64,000 nucleotides of DNA. It comes from Actinomadura violacea. Lineage in GTDB: Bacteria > Actinomycetota > Actinomycetes > Streptosporangiales > Streptosporangiaceae. Location of the stretch: positions 1 through 64,000 of the forward strand of contig NZ_JAGEPF010000033.1 in NCBI RefSeq assembly GCF_017573465.1, in the 5' to 3' direction. The translations under genes and the position numbers were made by a program. Under the pieces are notes generated by a model. The model did no database searches and was not told the origin of the DNA. It worked only from the letters and a program-made list of their open reading frames with translations. Positions 33,475-43,577 of the stretch are shown here, piece by piece (the stretch's first letter is position 1; the number at the start of each line of letters is the position of its first letter).

Positions 33475-34134
33475 GTGACCGAGATCGCATCCACCTGCCC
33501 GCCGTGGCTCGACCGGTTCCGCGCCGAGGCGCCGCGGATGCCGGTCCCGCCGATGTTCGAGCCGGCGCCCGGCGCCCGCGCCGCCGCCGTGCTGATCCTG
33601 TTCGGCGAGGGCCCGGACGGCCCGGACGTGCTGCTCACCGAGCGGGCCGCGACGCTGTCCAAGCACGCCGGGCAGCCCGCGTTCCCCGGCGGCCGGATCG
33701 ACCCCGGCGACGACGGCCCGGTCGCGGCGGCGCTGCGCGAGGCGTGGGAGGAGGCCGGCGTCGAGCCGGCCGGCGTGGACGTGATCTGCACGCTCCCCGA
33801 GCTGCACCTGTCGCACAGCCGGCACCGCGTCACGCCCGTCGCGGGCTGGTGGCGGGAGCCGTCGGAGGTCGCGCCCGGCCATCCGGGCGAGGTCGCGCTG
33901 GTGGCCCGGGTCCCGATCGCCGACCTGGCCGACCCGGCGAACCGGCTGACGGTCCGGCACCCGTCCGGGATCAAGATGGGCCCGGCGTTCCGCGCCGGCG
34001 GCATGCTGGTGTGGGGGTTCACCGCCGCGGTGCTGACGCAGGTGCTGGTCGCGGGCGGCTGGGACCGCCCCTGGGACACCGGTCACGTGGAGGACCTGCC
34101 GCCGGACGTGCTGACCCTCGCGGCCCGCGACTGA
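33475..34134 (+). CDS. CoA-pyrophosphatase-like NUDIX hydrolase
   Basis: The 219-residue protein carries the CoA-type signature LLTERAATLSKHAGQPAFPG immediately before a complete Nudix box (GGRIDPGDDGP then AALREAWEEAGV). Members split CoA or related dinucleotides into 3',5'-ADP and phosphopantetheine. GGGAGTGGC lies before the GTG at 33475. It is the positional equivalent of Rv3672c; the thioredoxin-like gene found between nth and this gene in mycobacteria is missing here. Confidence 0.88.
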   Translation: MTEIASTCPPWLDRFRAEAPRMPVPPMFEPAPGARAAAVLILFGEGPDGPDVLLTERAATLSKHAGQPAFPGGRIDPGDDGPVAAALREAWEEAGVEPAGVDVICTLPELHLSHSRHRVTPVAGWWREPSEVAPGHPGEVALVARVPIADLADPANRLTVRHPSGIKMGPAFRAGGMLVWGFTAAVLTQVLVAGGWDRPWDTGHVEDLPPDVLTLAARD

Positions 34135-34308
34135 CCGGTCCTCCCAGCGCGGTTCGCACCGGCCCGGATCGGCGCAGGTCAGGGGCTCGGCGTCAGTCCG
34201 GGCGCGGACGGCACCGCCGCCGCGTCGCCCTGCACGGTCATTCGCGCCCGGCCAAACTGGTCCGTCGAGGGGACGTGAAGCGGGCCCGGCGCACTATACG
34301 GTGAAGCG

Positions 34309-35505
34309 GTGCTGCACGACCACGTTCTCGATCTCATCCTGCTCGTGCTCGTCGTGCTGTTCGGAGTCTCGGGGTACCGGCAGGGGTTCATCGTCAGCCT
34401 GCTGAGCTTCGTCGGCTTCGTCGGCGGCGGGGTGATCGGGGTGCTCATCGCGCCGCCGATCGCCGAGGCCACCGTCAACGGGGCCGCGCAGCAGGCGCTG
34501 CTGGCCATCGTGGTGGCATTCCTGGCCGCCACGCTCGGGCAGCTGATCGCCTCGTCGGTCGGCGCGGTGCTGCGCAACCGGGTGACCGGGCTGAACGCGC
34601 GCACCGCGGACGCGGTCGGCGGCACCTTCGTCAGCGCGCTGTCGCTGCTGGTCGTCGCCTGGTTCTTCGGGAACCTGGTGGCGAACTCGGAGTTCAAGCC
34701 GGTGCGCACCCAGGTCAAGGGCTCGACGATCATCAAGGGCATCAACGGGGTGATGCCCGCGCAGGCGCAGACCTGGTTCACCTCGTTCCAGGGGTTCGTG
34801 AAGAGCAGCGAGTTCCCGCAGGTGTTCAACGGGCTCGGCGGCGAGTCGGTGGTGCAGGTGCCGCCGCCGGACGAGTCGGTGCTGAACACCGCGGGGCTGC
34901 GCGAGTCCAAGAACAGCATCGTCAAGGTCGTCAGCACCGCGCCGCAGTGCCAGCGCCGCATCGAGGGCACCGGGTTCGTGTTCGCGCCGCAGCACATCAT
35001 GACGAACGCGCACGTCGTCGCGGGCGCCCAGGGCTCGTCGGTGGTGGAGTCGCGCACCGGCGACCGGACCCGCGGCCACGTCGTGCTGTACGACCCGAAG
35101 CGCGACATCGCGGTGCTGTACGTGCCGGGGCTGGACGCGCAGCCGCTGAAGTTCGCCGGGGAGGCGCGGGTCCGCGACAGCGCGATCATCGCCGGGTTCC
35201 CGAAGAACCAGCCGTTCACGCCGGGCGCCGCCCGGATCCGCGCCCGGCAGACCGCGCGCGGCCCGGACATCTACCACACCGGGCAGGTCAGCCGGGAGAT
35301 CTACGCGATCCGCGGGAAGGTCGAGCCGGGCAACTCCGGCGGGCCGCTGCTGTCCACCGACGGCCGCGTCTACGGCGTGATCTTCGCGGCGGCGCTGGAC
35401 ACGCCGTCGACCGGGTACGCGCTGACGTCCGAGGAGGTCCTGCCGGACGCCAAGCAGGGCGCGTCGCTCACCAAGGCGGTCGACACGCAGGGCTGCTCCG
35501 ACTGA
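34309..35505 (+). CDS. marP: MarP-type membrane serine protease
   Basis: The protein has 398 residues. The N-terminal 150 contain four hydrophobic helices of the colicin V production type (DLILLVLVVLFGVSGYRQGF and later ones). The periplasmic half is a chymotrypsin-like protease: His in IMTNAHVVAG, Asp in YDPKRDIAVLYV, Ser in VEPGNSGGPL. Two cysteines (APQCQRR and TQGCSD) may form the regulatory disulfide known for MarP. M. tuberculosis MarP protects against acid by processing a peptidoglycan hydrolase. A -10-like TATACG ends eight bases before the GTG, suggesting a leaderless message. Four conserved block genes lie on either side in the same order as in mycobacteria. Confidence 0.9.
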   Translation: MLHDHVLDLILLVLVVLFGVSGYRQGFIVSLLSFVGFVGGGVIGVLIAPPIAEATVNGAAQQALLAIVVAFLAATLGQLIASSVGAVLRNRVTGLNARTADAVGGTFVSALSLLVVAWFFGNLVANSEFKPVRTQVKGSTIIKGINGVMPAQAQTWFTSFQGFVKSSEFPQVFNGLGGESVVQVPPPDESVLNTAGLRESKNSIVKVVSTAPQCQRRIEGTGFVFAPQHIMTNAHVVAGAQGSSVVESRTGDRTRGHVVLYDPKRDIAVLYVPGLDAQPLKFAGEARVRDSAIIAGFPKNQPFTPGAARIRARQTARGPDIYHTGQVSREIYAIRGKVEPGNSGGPLLSTDGRVYGVIFAAALDTPSTGYALTSEEVLPDAKQGASLTKAVDTQGCSD

Positions 35506-35515
35506 TCGCCCTTCC

Positions 35516-35974
35516 TCAGGGCGCGGTGAGGCGGAGCTTCACCGGGGCATGCGGGTCGTCCGGCTGTTCGGCCAGCGCGCGCGCCTGCCGGACTATGCCG
35601 TCCACGTCGATGCCGTGCGGTGGGGCGCCGGCGTACGGCTCGATGCGGTCGGCGGCGCGGCTCAGCAGCGCCTGCGCGCCGCGCAGGTTCCCGCGCCGCA
35701 GGTGCGTGATCCCCACGGCGACCTGGGCGAGCCCTCTCCACAGCTCCCGTTCCGGCTCCGGAGCGCCCTTCCAGACGGCTTCGAGGACCTCGTGTGCGTG
35801 GAAGGGCCGGTCCTCGTCCAGCAGGCGCTGCGCCTCCACCAGGGCCTCATCGGGCGGCAGGTCGAGGTCGTCCGGCATGGTCGGCACACCGGAGGCGCCG
35901 TGCGGCAGCGGACGGCCGTACGCGTCGCGTGGCCGTGCGTTGCGTGGGCGTCCGGACTCGTCACGATCCCGCAT
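35516..35974 (-). CDS. DUF309 family protein
   Basis: The 152-residue helical protein has the DUF309 core: ALVEAQRLLDEDRPFHAHEV with LEAVWKGAP and LAQVAVGITHLRRGNLRGAQ. The FHAHEVLE motif is the family mark. The function is unknown. It is convergent with marP, its stop ten bases from the marP stop, and leads into no obvious operon. Confidence 0.8.
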   Translation of the reverse strand: MRDRDESGRPRNARPRDAYGRPLPHGASGVPTMPDDLDLPPDEALVEAQRLLDEDRPFHAHEVLEAVWKGAPEPERELWRGLAQVAVGITHLRRGNLRGAQALLSRAADRIEPYAGAPPHGIDVDGIVRQARALAEQPDDPHAPVKLRLTAP

Positions 35975-36040
35975 GCCTCCACGGTACGCGGGTCCTCGGC
36001 CGCTCTAGGGCCGGGCCTGCGTCCTGGGGGCCGGCCTAGG

Positions 36041-36964
36041 TCAGCTGTCGGGTTCCGGGTCGGCGAGCCATCCGAGAAGCTGCGCGTCGAACGCGCGTGG
36101 ACGCTCCTGGTGCGGGAAGTGGCCCGCCCCTTCGATGAGCTTCCAGCGGTAGGGCGCCGCGACGTACCGTCCGGACCCCTGGGCGCTGGACGGCAGCGTG
36201 CACGTGTCGAGGGCACCGTGCAGTTGGAGCGTGGGCGCCTGGACAGGGGTGCGCATACGGTGCGCGTAGCGGATGCCGTCCGGACGGGCCTGCGACCTGA
36301 TGAGCCACCGGTGGTACTCCAGCGCGCAGTGCGCCGTCCCCGGGATCTGCACCGCCTTGCGCGCGAAGCGTTCCGTCCGCTCGTCCGGCCACCCCGGGCC
36401 CGACCAGTCGCGCAGGAGCCGGCCCGCGAGTTCCCCGTCGTCGCGGACGAGGCGCCGCTCCGGCCACATCGGCACCTGGAAGGCGAACGTGTGCCGCGCC
36501 GCACGGCCCTGCCCGCGCGGATCGCCGAGCACCGACTGCCGCAGCCGCAGCGGATGCGGCGCACCGACCACCGCCAGCCGCTGCACGGTCTTCGGGTGGT
36601 ACACCGCCGTCGTCCATGCGAGCAGCCCGCCCCAGTCGTGCCCGCACACGACCGCGTTCGGCTCGCCGAGCGCGCGCACCAGCCCCGCCGCGTCCCCGGC
36701 GAGGGTGATCAGGTCGTACCCGCGCGGCGGCTTGTCGCTGCCGCCGTACCCGCGCAGGTCCACCGCGACCGCCCGGTATCCGGCGTTCGCCAGCGACACC
36801 AGCTGGTGGTGCCACGACCACCAGAACTGCGGGAACCCGTGCAGCAGCAGGACCAGCGGCCCCTCTCCGGCCTCGGCGACGTGGAACCGGGTCCCGCCGG
36901 CGCTGACGGCGCGGTGCGTCCACGGTCCGTCGACCTCGACCAGGGACGTGTCGTGCCCGGACAT
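36041..36964 (-). CDS. alpha/beta hydrolase, epoxide-hydrolase-like
   Basis: The 307-residue enzyme has oxyanion motif LLHGFPQFWWSW (HGxP), the nucleophile Asp in VVCGHDWGGLLAWT, and the final His in IEGAGHFPHQERP. The cap region around residues 150-230 holds AFQVPMWPE and EYHRWLIRS; one of the tyrosines there could activate the epoxide. It corresponds by position to ephE next to marP in M. tuberculosis. A haloalkane dehalogenase role is less likely given the HGFP and cap pattern. Confidence 0.82.
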   Translation of the reverse strand: MSGHDTSLVEVDGPWTHRAVSAGGTRFHVAEAGEGPLVLLLHGFPQFWWSWHHQLVSLANAGYRAVAVDLRGYGGSDKPPRGYDLITLAGDAAGLVRALGEPNAVVCGHDWGGLLAWTTAVYHPKTVQRLAVVGAPHPLRLRQSVLGDPRGQGRAARHTFAFQVPMWPERRLVRDDGELAGRLLRDWSGPGWPDERTERFARKAVQIPGTAHCALEYHRWLIRSQARPDGIRYAHRMRTPVQAPTLQLHGALDTCTLPSSAQGSGRYVAAPYRWKLIEGAGHFPHQERPRAFDAQLLGWLADPEPDS

Positions 36965-36972
36965 GGCGTGGT

Positions 36973-37404
36973 TCAGTCCGTCAGCGCGGGGGTGTCCGAG
37001 TCGCCGCGGTGGCGGAGCGCCGCGAAGTCGTCCTTGAGCGTCTTGCGCGTCCGCTTCGCCCCGTCGATCTTGCGGATGCGCAGGTAGCCGAAGCCGATCA
37101 GGCCGCCCGCGAGGACCAGGTAGATCCCGGAGACGGCCAGGAACGCCAGCCAGTGGGACAGGCCCAGCGCGACGAGCCCGTAGGCGAGCGCGATCGACAG
37201 CAGGATGACGATCAGCCCGCCCATCAGCGCGGCGATGGTGAACATCAGGCTGCCGTAGGCGGCCTTCTTCGCGTCCGCCTTCAGCTCCAGCTTGGCCAGG
37301 TCGATCTCCGCCCTGACCAGTGCGGAGACGTTGCCGGACGCCAGTGCGACGAGCTCGCCGAGGGACTTGTCCTCAACGCTCCCGCCGGGCAGTGCCTCGG
37401 ACAT
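36973..37404 (-). CDS. phage-holin-like (Holin-X) membrane protein
   Basis: The 143-residue protein has an N-terminal amphipathic helix (NVSALVRAEIDLAKLELKAD) and two transmembrane helices (FTIAALMGGLIVILLSIALA and LAFLAVSGIYLVLAGGLIGF), with a basic tail. It belongs to the actinobacterial Holin-X/DUF1469 group; the name is structural and no lysis role follows. GGAAGGAG lies upstream. It is followed by the hydrolase gene nine bases after its stop, as Rv3669-Rv3670 are paired. Confidence 0.8.
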   Translation of the reverse strand: MSEALPGGSVEDKSLGELVALASGNVSALVRAEIDLAKLELKADAKKAAYGSLMFTIAALMGGLIVILLSIALAYGLVALGLSHWLAFLAVSGIYLVLAGGLIGFGYLRIRKIDGAKRTRKTLKDDFAALRHRGDSDTPALTD

Positions 37405-37431
37405 GGCGCTCCTCTCCTTCCAGGTCGGCCG

Positions 37432-38676
37432 TCACTCCGCCGGGCGCGGGCGCGCCCGCCTCCGGAAGACGACGGCGGCGGCCGCCGAGGCGATGATGCT
37501 CGCGATCAGGACCGCAGTCGTCACTCTCTCGAATCGGGACGGGTCGGTATAGGCCAAACCGCCGATCAGCAGGGAAACGGTGAAACCCACCCCGGCGAGC
37601 ATCGCGACTCCCGCGATCTCCCGCCAGCGCAGTTCCTCCCCGAGCGTCGCCAGGCCGAGCCGGACGGCCGACCATGCTCCCCCGAAGACCCCCACGAACT
37701 TACCGATCACCAAACCGCAGATCACACCGAGGGCCACCCGATCGCCGAGGACGGCGTTCAGCGCGGACCCGCTGAGCGCGACGCCCGCCGACAGGAACGC
37801 GAACACCGGCACGCAGAACCCCGCCGAGAACGGCCGCAGGACATGGTCGGCCCGCTCGGCGTTGGTGGGCCGGCCATCGGGCGTCTCCTTGGAACTGGTC
37901 AGCATGCCCAGGGCGACACCCGCGACGGTCGCGTGGATCCCGCTGCGCTGCACGCAGTACCAGGCGAGCACCGCGAGCGGCAGGTACAGCCATGGCGACC
38001 GTACGTTCCTGGCCTGCAGCAGCCCGTACAGCACGATGAGGACGACGCCTATGGCCAGCCACGTCCAGTGCAGTGTCTCCGTGTAGAACAGCGCGATGAT
38101 GGTGATGGCTATGAGGTCGTCCACCACGGCCAGCGTCAGGAGGAACGCGCGCAGCGGCGCCGGGCACGACGAGAACGTCACCGCCAGCACGGCCAAGGCG
38201 AACGCGATGTCGGTCGCCGTCGGCACCGCCCAGCCGCGCAGCGCCCCCGGCTCGCCCGCGCTCACCGCGACGAAGATCAGCGCCGGCACCGCCACCCCCG
38301 CCGCCGCCGCGATCACCGGCAGCGCCGCGTCCCGCGGGTCGCGCAGCTCCCCGTGCGTCAGCTCCTCGCGCAGCTCCAGGCCCGCGATGAAGAAGAACAC
38401 CGCGAGCAGCCCGCCGGACGCCCAGTGCTGCACGTCCATGTGCTCGAGGTGCAGCCAGTGCGGGGTCAGGTCATGCGACTGCAGGCTCTTGTAGGCGTCG
38501 GCCCACGGGGTGTTCGCCCAGACCAGCGCGGCGACCGTCGCGAGGAGCATGACGATGCCGCCGACCGTCTCGGTGCGCAGCGCCGCGGCGACCTGACCGC
38601 CGTACCGCACCGTCGGACGGAACGGCCAGACATGGGCGATACGGCGCTTGCCGGACGTGGTGGACGGGCGCGGCAT
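37432..38676 (-). CDS. nhaA: Na+/H+ antiporter NhaA
   Basis: The 414-residue transporter has about twelve helices. The diagnostic motifs are GWAVPTATDIAFALAVLAV and LAVVDDLIAITIIALFY, which contain the aspartates (D133, D163, D164 in E. coli numbering) of the ion site, plus FFFIAGLELREELTHGEL near the start. It exchanges Na+ for protons at the membrane for pH and salt homeostasis. It sits between acs and the holin-like gene and is not part of the mycobacterial order I recall, so it looks like an insertion in the block. Confidence 0.92.
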   Translation of the reverse strand: MPRPSTTSGKRRIAHVWPFRPTVRYGGQVAAALRTETVGGIVMLLATVAALVWANTPWADAYKSLQSHDLTPHWLHLEHMDVQHWASGGLLAVFFFIAGLELREELTHGELRDPRDAALPVIAAAAGVAVPALIFVAVSAGEPGALRGWAVPTATDIAFALAVLAVTFSSCPAPLRAFLLTLAVVDDLIAITIIALFYTETLHWTWLAIGVVLIVLYGLLQARNVRSPWLYLPLAVLAWYCVQRSGIHATVAGVALGMLTSSKETPDGRPTNAERADHVLRPFSAGFCVPVFAFLSAGVALSGSALNAVLGDRVALGVICGLVIGKFVGVFGGAWSAVRLGLATLGEELRWREIAGVAMLAGVGFTVSLLIGGLAYTDPSRFERVTTAVLIASIIASAAAAVVFRRRARPRPAE

Positions 38677-38829
38677 GAATCAACCCCCGGAAGGTGGCGA
38701 CGGTCCGGACGCGGAGCCCCGCCCGCACGCCGACGGCGAGAGGGGGCGTCCATCGCCGACCAGACTTCCCGGCACACCTGATCACCAGGCTACCCGCCCG
38801 ATCACCCCGCCGAGCACCCCGGACGTGCG

Positions 38830-38875
38830 ACGGCCCGCGGCCGGGCGCCGTTTCCGGCACCCCGCCGCGGGCCGT
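38830..38875 (-). terminator. hairpin downstream of acs
   Basis: ACGGCCCGCGGC (38830-38841) pairs with GCCGCGGGCCGT (38864-38875) around a 22-base loop, 22 bases past the acs stop on the minus strand. Confidence 0.55.
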
Positions 38876-38896
38876 CCGCCGCGACCTGCGCTCCGG

Positions 38897-40864
<1,968 letters not shown>

Positions 40865-40993
40865 CGCGTACTCCTTCTAGCTGAACGGGGGTCGCCCGGT
40901 ATCCCCACTTCACCAGGAAGGTCCCGCCCCCACAAGGCCGCATTCCCGAGTGTCGAGGAAGAGCGCGACCGGCGCCCTCGGCTCCGGATGATG

Positions 40994-41015
40994 CTGTGTG
41001 ATGCCCGACACACAG
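40994..41015. promoter_or_regulatory. Crp-like palindrome upstream of acs
   Basis: CTGTGTG and CACACAG are perfect inverted arms eight bases apart. The core TGTGA-TGCCCG-ACACA (40997-41012) matches TGTGA-N6-TCACA with one change. It lies 133 bases upstream of acs and 99 bases before the divergent gene, a normal distance for an activator. Confidence 0.65.
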
Positions 41016-41110
41016 TGCCTTCCCAGTGCTGCGCCTCGGGAACCGCTTCCGTTCTACGCGCGCGCAGGGGGGTTGCGCGAGCGATACCGGCGACCGCATA
41101 GGGTCGGGCC

Positions 41111-41902
41111 GTGACCGATGCCCTTGCTCAGATAGCGAACCTGCCCGGCGTCGAGGACGCCGTCGCCGACGCGCGCTCCGCCGTGGACCGGCTGCTCGGA
41201 CACCGCATCCTGCGGCGCCGCAGCGCGGAGGTGTCCACGGAGTCGGCGCTGCGCGGCGCGCGCGCGTCCGCCGTGCTGGAAGGCGCCTCGGTCACCCTTG
41301 AGGACCTGCGTACCACCGAGAACCCGACGGACCCGGTCGTCCAGGGGGCGCTGCGGGTCTCGGCGGAACTCGGCACGCTCACCGAGACCTGGCGGCAGGC
41401 GCCCCGCCAGGTGCTCGCGCGGCTGCACGTGCTCGCCGCGGCGGACGCCGTCGACACCGCCGACCTCGGCCGTCCCCGTACCGACGACCAGCAGGTCAAG
41501 GACGTCCTCGGGCTCGGCGACCCGCCGTCGGCCGCGGAGGTCGCGGCACGGCTGGACGCGCTCAGCGGGCTTCTCACGCAGCCGACCAAGGCCCCCGCAC
41601 TCGTCGTCGCCGCCATCGTGCACGGCGAGCTGCTGACGCTGCGCCCGTTCGGCTGGGGCGACGGCATCATCGCCCGCGCCGCGCAGCGGATCACGCTCGT
41701 CGCCCGCGGCCTCGACCCGAAATCCTTGGTCGCCCCAGAGGTCGGCCATGCCGAACTCGCCGGCGACTATGCCGAGGCACTGCGCGCCTATGCGTCGGGG
41801 ACGTCCGAGGGCGTCGCCCAGTGGGTCGCGCACTGCTCGGCCGCCGTCGCAGCGGCGGCCCGCGACTCGCAGGCCATCTGCGAAGCCTTCATGCGCGGCT
41901 GA
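41111..41902 (+). CDS. degenerate Fic-domain-like protein
   Basis: The protein has 263 residues. ARASAVLEGASVTLEDLRT resembles the SAIEGTRVT segment before Fic cores, and the helical block PALVVAAIVHGELLTLRPFG, WGDGIIARAAQRI is collinear with the Fic HPFxxGNGRxxR motif. The catalytic His is Arg, and the Asn-Gly-Arg is replaced by Asp-Gly-Ile. AMP transfer in the usual way is therefore unlikely; this looks like a pseudoenzyme or a distant relative. The GTG start at 41111 lies 12 bases after the window's lower-GC acs spacer. It resembles, by position, the conserved protein Rv3662c of M. tuberculosis, though I am not sure of that match. Confidence 0.65.
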   Translation: MTDALAQIANLPGVEDAVADARSAVDRLLGHRILRRRSAEVSTESALRGARASAVLEGASVTLEDLRTTENPTDPVVQGALRVSAELGTLTETWRQAPRQVLARLHVLAAADAVDTADLGRPRTDDQQVKDVLGLGDPPSAAEVAARLDALSGLLTQPTKAPALVVAAIVHGELLTLRPFGWGDGIIARAAQRITLVARGLDPKSLVAPEVGHAELAGDYAEALRAYASGTSEGVAQWVAHCSAAVAAAARDSQAICEAFMRG

Positions 41903-41906
41903 CACA

Positions 41907-41947
41907 TCTTGTCGGTGCGCGTCTTGTCGGTGCCTGTCTTGTCGGTG
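41907..41947. repeat. 15-bp tandem repeat, three copies
   Basis: TCTTGTCGGTG recurs exactly every 15 bases at 41907, 41922 and 41937 with variable last four bases. It lies between the Fic-like stop and the pentapeptide-repeat gene. Confidence 0.85.
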
Positions 41948-41967
41948 GCGGCAGCCATGCTGGGCTG

Positions 41968-42588
41968 ATGGCCGAACGGATGGATGGGCGCCCGGCGGCG
42001 CCCACCGAGACCACCATCGCGTCCGCCGACTGGGACTCGCGCGACCTGACCGGCGAACAACACGAACGCGTCCTGTTCGTGGACGTCGACATGACCGAGG
42101 CGTCCGGCGCCGGCGCGGTGTTCACCGAGTGCACCTTCCGCGGCGTCCGGTTCAACGCGTCGACGCACACCGACGCGGCGTTCCTGAACTGCACGTTCGT
42201 CCGCTGCAACCTCTTCGACGCGACGTTCGCCGGCTGCAAGGTCGTCGGCGGGCTCTTCGACGGCTGCGCGCACGACCTGATGAAGGTGTCCGGTGGCGAC
42301 TGGTCGTTCACCGGGCTGCCCGGCGCCGACCTGCGGCGCGCGTCGTTCACCGGCGTCCGGCTGCGTGAGGCCGACCTCACGGGCGCGCGGTGCGCGGGCG
42401 CCACGCTGCGCGGCCTCGACCTGTCGGGAGCCTCGCTGCACCGCGCCGACCTGTCCGGCTGCGACCTGCGCGGGAGCGACCTCTCGTCGGTCGACCCGGG
42501 CACGGTCGAGCTGAAGGGCGCGGTCATCGACCCGTACCAGGCGGTCGTGCTGGCGACGGCCCTCGGCCTGGACGTGCGCGGCGACTGA
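41968..42588 (+). CDS. pentapeptide-repeat protein
   Basis: The 206-residue protein consists of tandem A(D/N)LXX-type pentapeptides: VFTECTFRGVRF, AAFLNCTFVRCNLFD, ADLRRASFTGVRLREADLTG, SLHRADLSGCDLRGSDLS. It should form a right-handed quadrilateral beta helix. Some relatives such as MfpA and Qnr mimic DNA and bind gyrase, but the short length and missing capping coil do not establish that here. It is preceded by a 15-bp triple repeat, and 980 bases without a gene follow. Confidence 0.8.
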   Translation: MAERMDGRPAAPTETTIASADWDSRDLTGEQHERVLFVDVDMTEASGAGAVFTECTFRGVRFNASTHTDAAFLNCTFVRCNLFDATFAGCKVVGGLFDGCAHDLMKVSGGDWSFTGLPGADLRRASFTGVRLREADLTGARCAGATLRGLDLSGASLHRADLSGCDLRGSDLSSVDPGTVELKGAVIDPYQAVVLATALGLDVRGD

Positions 42589-42980
42589 CGGCCCCTCGCG
42601 GCGGGGCGCTGATGTCGGGTTTTGGGTGGCCGGGCTTGGGCGGCGGGGCGCCGGCACAGCGAACGGCGCTCGCCAGGGAGCGCCGTCGCCTACCACGTCA
42701 CACCGGGTTACCAAGCGTGCACCTCACATTCGCCGGATCGGGTCAAGCCCGTCTCGGCGCGCCTCCCGCGGCTGGTCGCGCGTGGGTGCCCGGCTGCCGT
42801 GCGCGGACACGTGGTCCGTAGACCCTGTCTACGCCTCATTCGCCCTGATGACAAGCCCCTATTCGCAAATCCGGACGGTCCGCGACGGCCGCCCGCCGCG
42901 CCGCCGCACTCGGCTTCTTCGCCGGATAAGGGGCGAATCACGCAATTTCGGGCTATCCGCAACGGCCGCTCCGGCCGCCA

Positions 42981-43010
42981 AAACGATCACGCAGTGTGAT
43001 CGTTTCTTTT
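42981..43010 (+). terminator. intrinsic terminator with U-run
   Basis: AAACGATCAC (42981-42990) pairs with GTGATCGTTT (42996-43005) around GCAGT, followed by CTTTT. It lies about 390 bases past the pentapeptide-repeat gene. The long distance hints at a transcript of its own or a long 3' UTR. Confidence 0.75.
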
Positions 43011-43250
43011 CGGCCGCCGATCGGGGGCTCGGCCGGAAAAATCTTTGGTTCTCCGGTACGCTCCCACTTCCGTACCGTTGCACTCCGTATGGGCGGGGAC
43101 GGCCCCTGCGGCCTCCGTTCCGCCGCCCTGCACGGGGATCCGGAGGGCTGCGCCATCGACAGATGGGGATAAACACCGCCCTCCGGGCGACTTTGCGGCT
43201 CGACGGAACTCATGGCGGTCGGGCAGCATATGTTGGATCTGCTTAGACTG

Positions 43251-43399
43251 GAGGCAACGAGTTTGCCTCTCCTATAGACCGGCCTTGCTAACGGCTCAGC
43301 CGATCTCACCCGAGACTTTCTTGGGAAAACGGACCGGCTCTACCCCCCCGGAGCCGGACCGTTAGGCGACCCCCGCTCTCCCCCCCGGCGGGGGTCGCC
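43251..43399 (+). other. cluster of stable hairpins, possible small RNA or leader
   Basis: Three stems lie in a row: GAGGCAA/TTGCCTC (43251-43269), CCGGCTC/GAGCCGG (near 43334-43357) and GGCGACCCCCGC/GCGGGGGTCGCC (43365-43399). No known RNA family is recognised. The last stem lacks a U-run. It lies 180 bases before ssd on the same strand. Confidence 0.4.
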
Positions 43400-43496
43400 C
43401 AAACCTGCGGCGGGCGGACGGCGGCGTGTCAGATCCTCCACGCCACCGTCCGCCCGCCGCGTCGTTTCTCCTCGTCCGGCGACAGGACGCGGAGAG

Positions 43497-43554
43497 TTAT
43501 CCACAATTTACGGAACGCTTTCATCCGCCCGCCGCGGCGCCGCACGCTGGAGTC
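43497..43554 (+). promoter_or_regulatory. upstream element of the first Tad unit
   Basis: The box GAGTTATCCACA (TTATCCACA at 43497-43505, identical to a consensus DnaA box) is followed by GGAACGC and, 52 bases on, by CGCAC-N3-GGAGTC (43541-43554). The same elements occur in the same order before the flp gene at 47.7 kb. Confidence 0.55.
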
Positions 43555-43577
43555 CTCTGACCGCACTGGAGGACCCG

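Larger units (their letters stand above)
42589..43577. other. long intergenic region before the Tad locus
   Basis: Nearly a kilobase without a convincing gene. Open frames have unnatural composition. The central part (42840-43260) is visibly less GC-rich than its neighbours. It holds a U-rich terminator (42981-43010), then a run of hairpins at 43251-43269, 43333-43357 and 43365-43399, then the TTATCCACA box near 43500. It could carry an unidentified small RNA or a long leader. Confidence 0.6.

Noticed and set aside
36973..37404. Holin-like protein as evidence of a prophage
   Set aside because: It is a chromosomal actinobacterial Holin-X family gene kept in this position, with no phage genes nearby.
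41968..42588. Pentapeptide-repeat protein as a Qnr/MfpA gyrase protector
   Set aside because: The repeat type fits, but nothing specific to gyrase binding is visible and the context gives no support.
42626..43246. 206-codon open frame in the large spacer
   Set aside because: Arg/Pro-rich with no recognisable domain; it crosses the terminator at 42981-43010, so it is probably not a gene.
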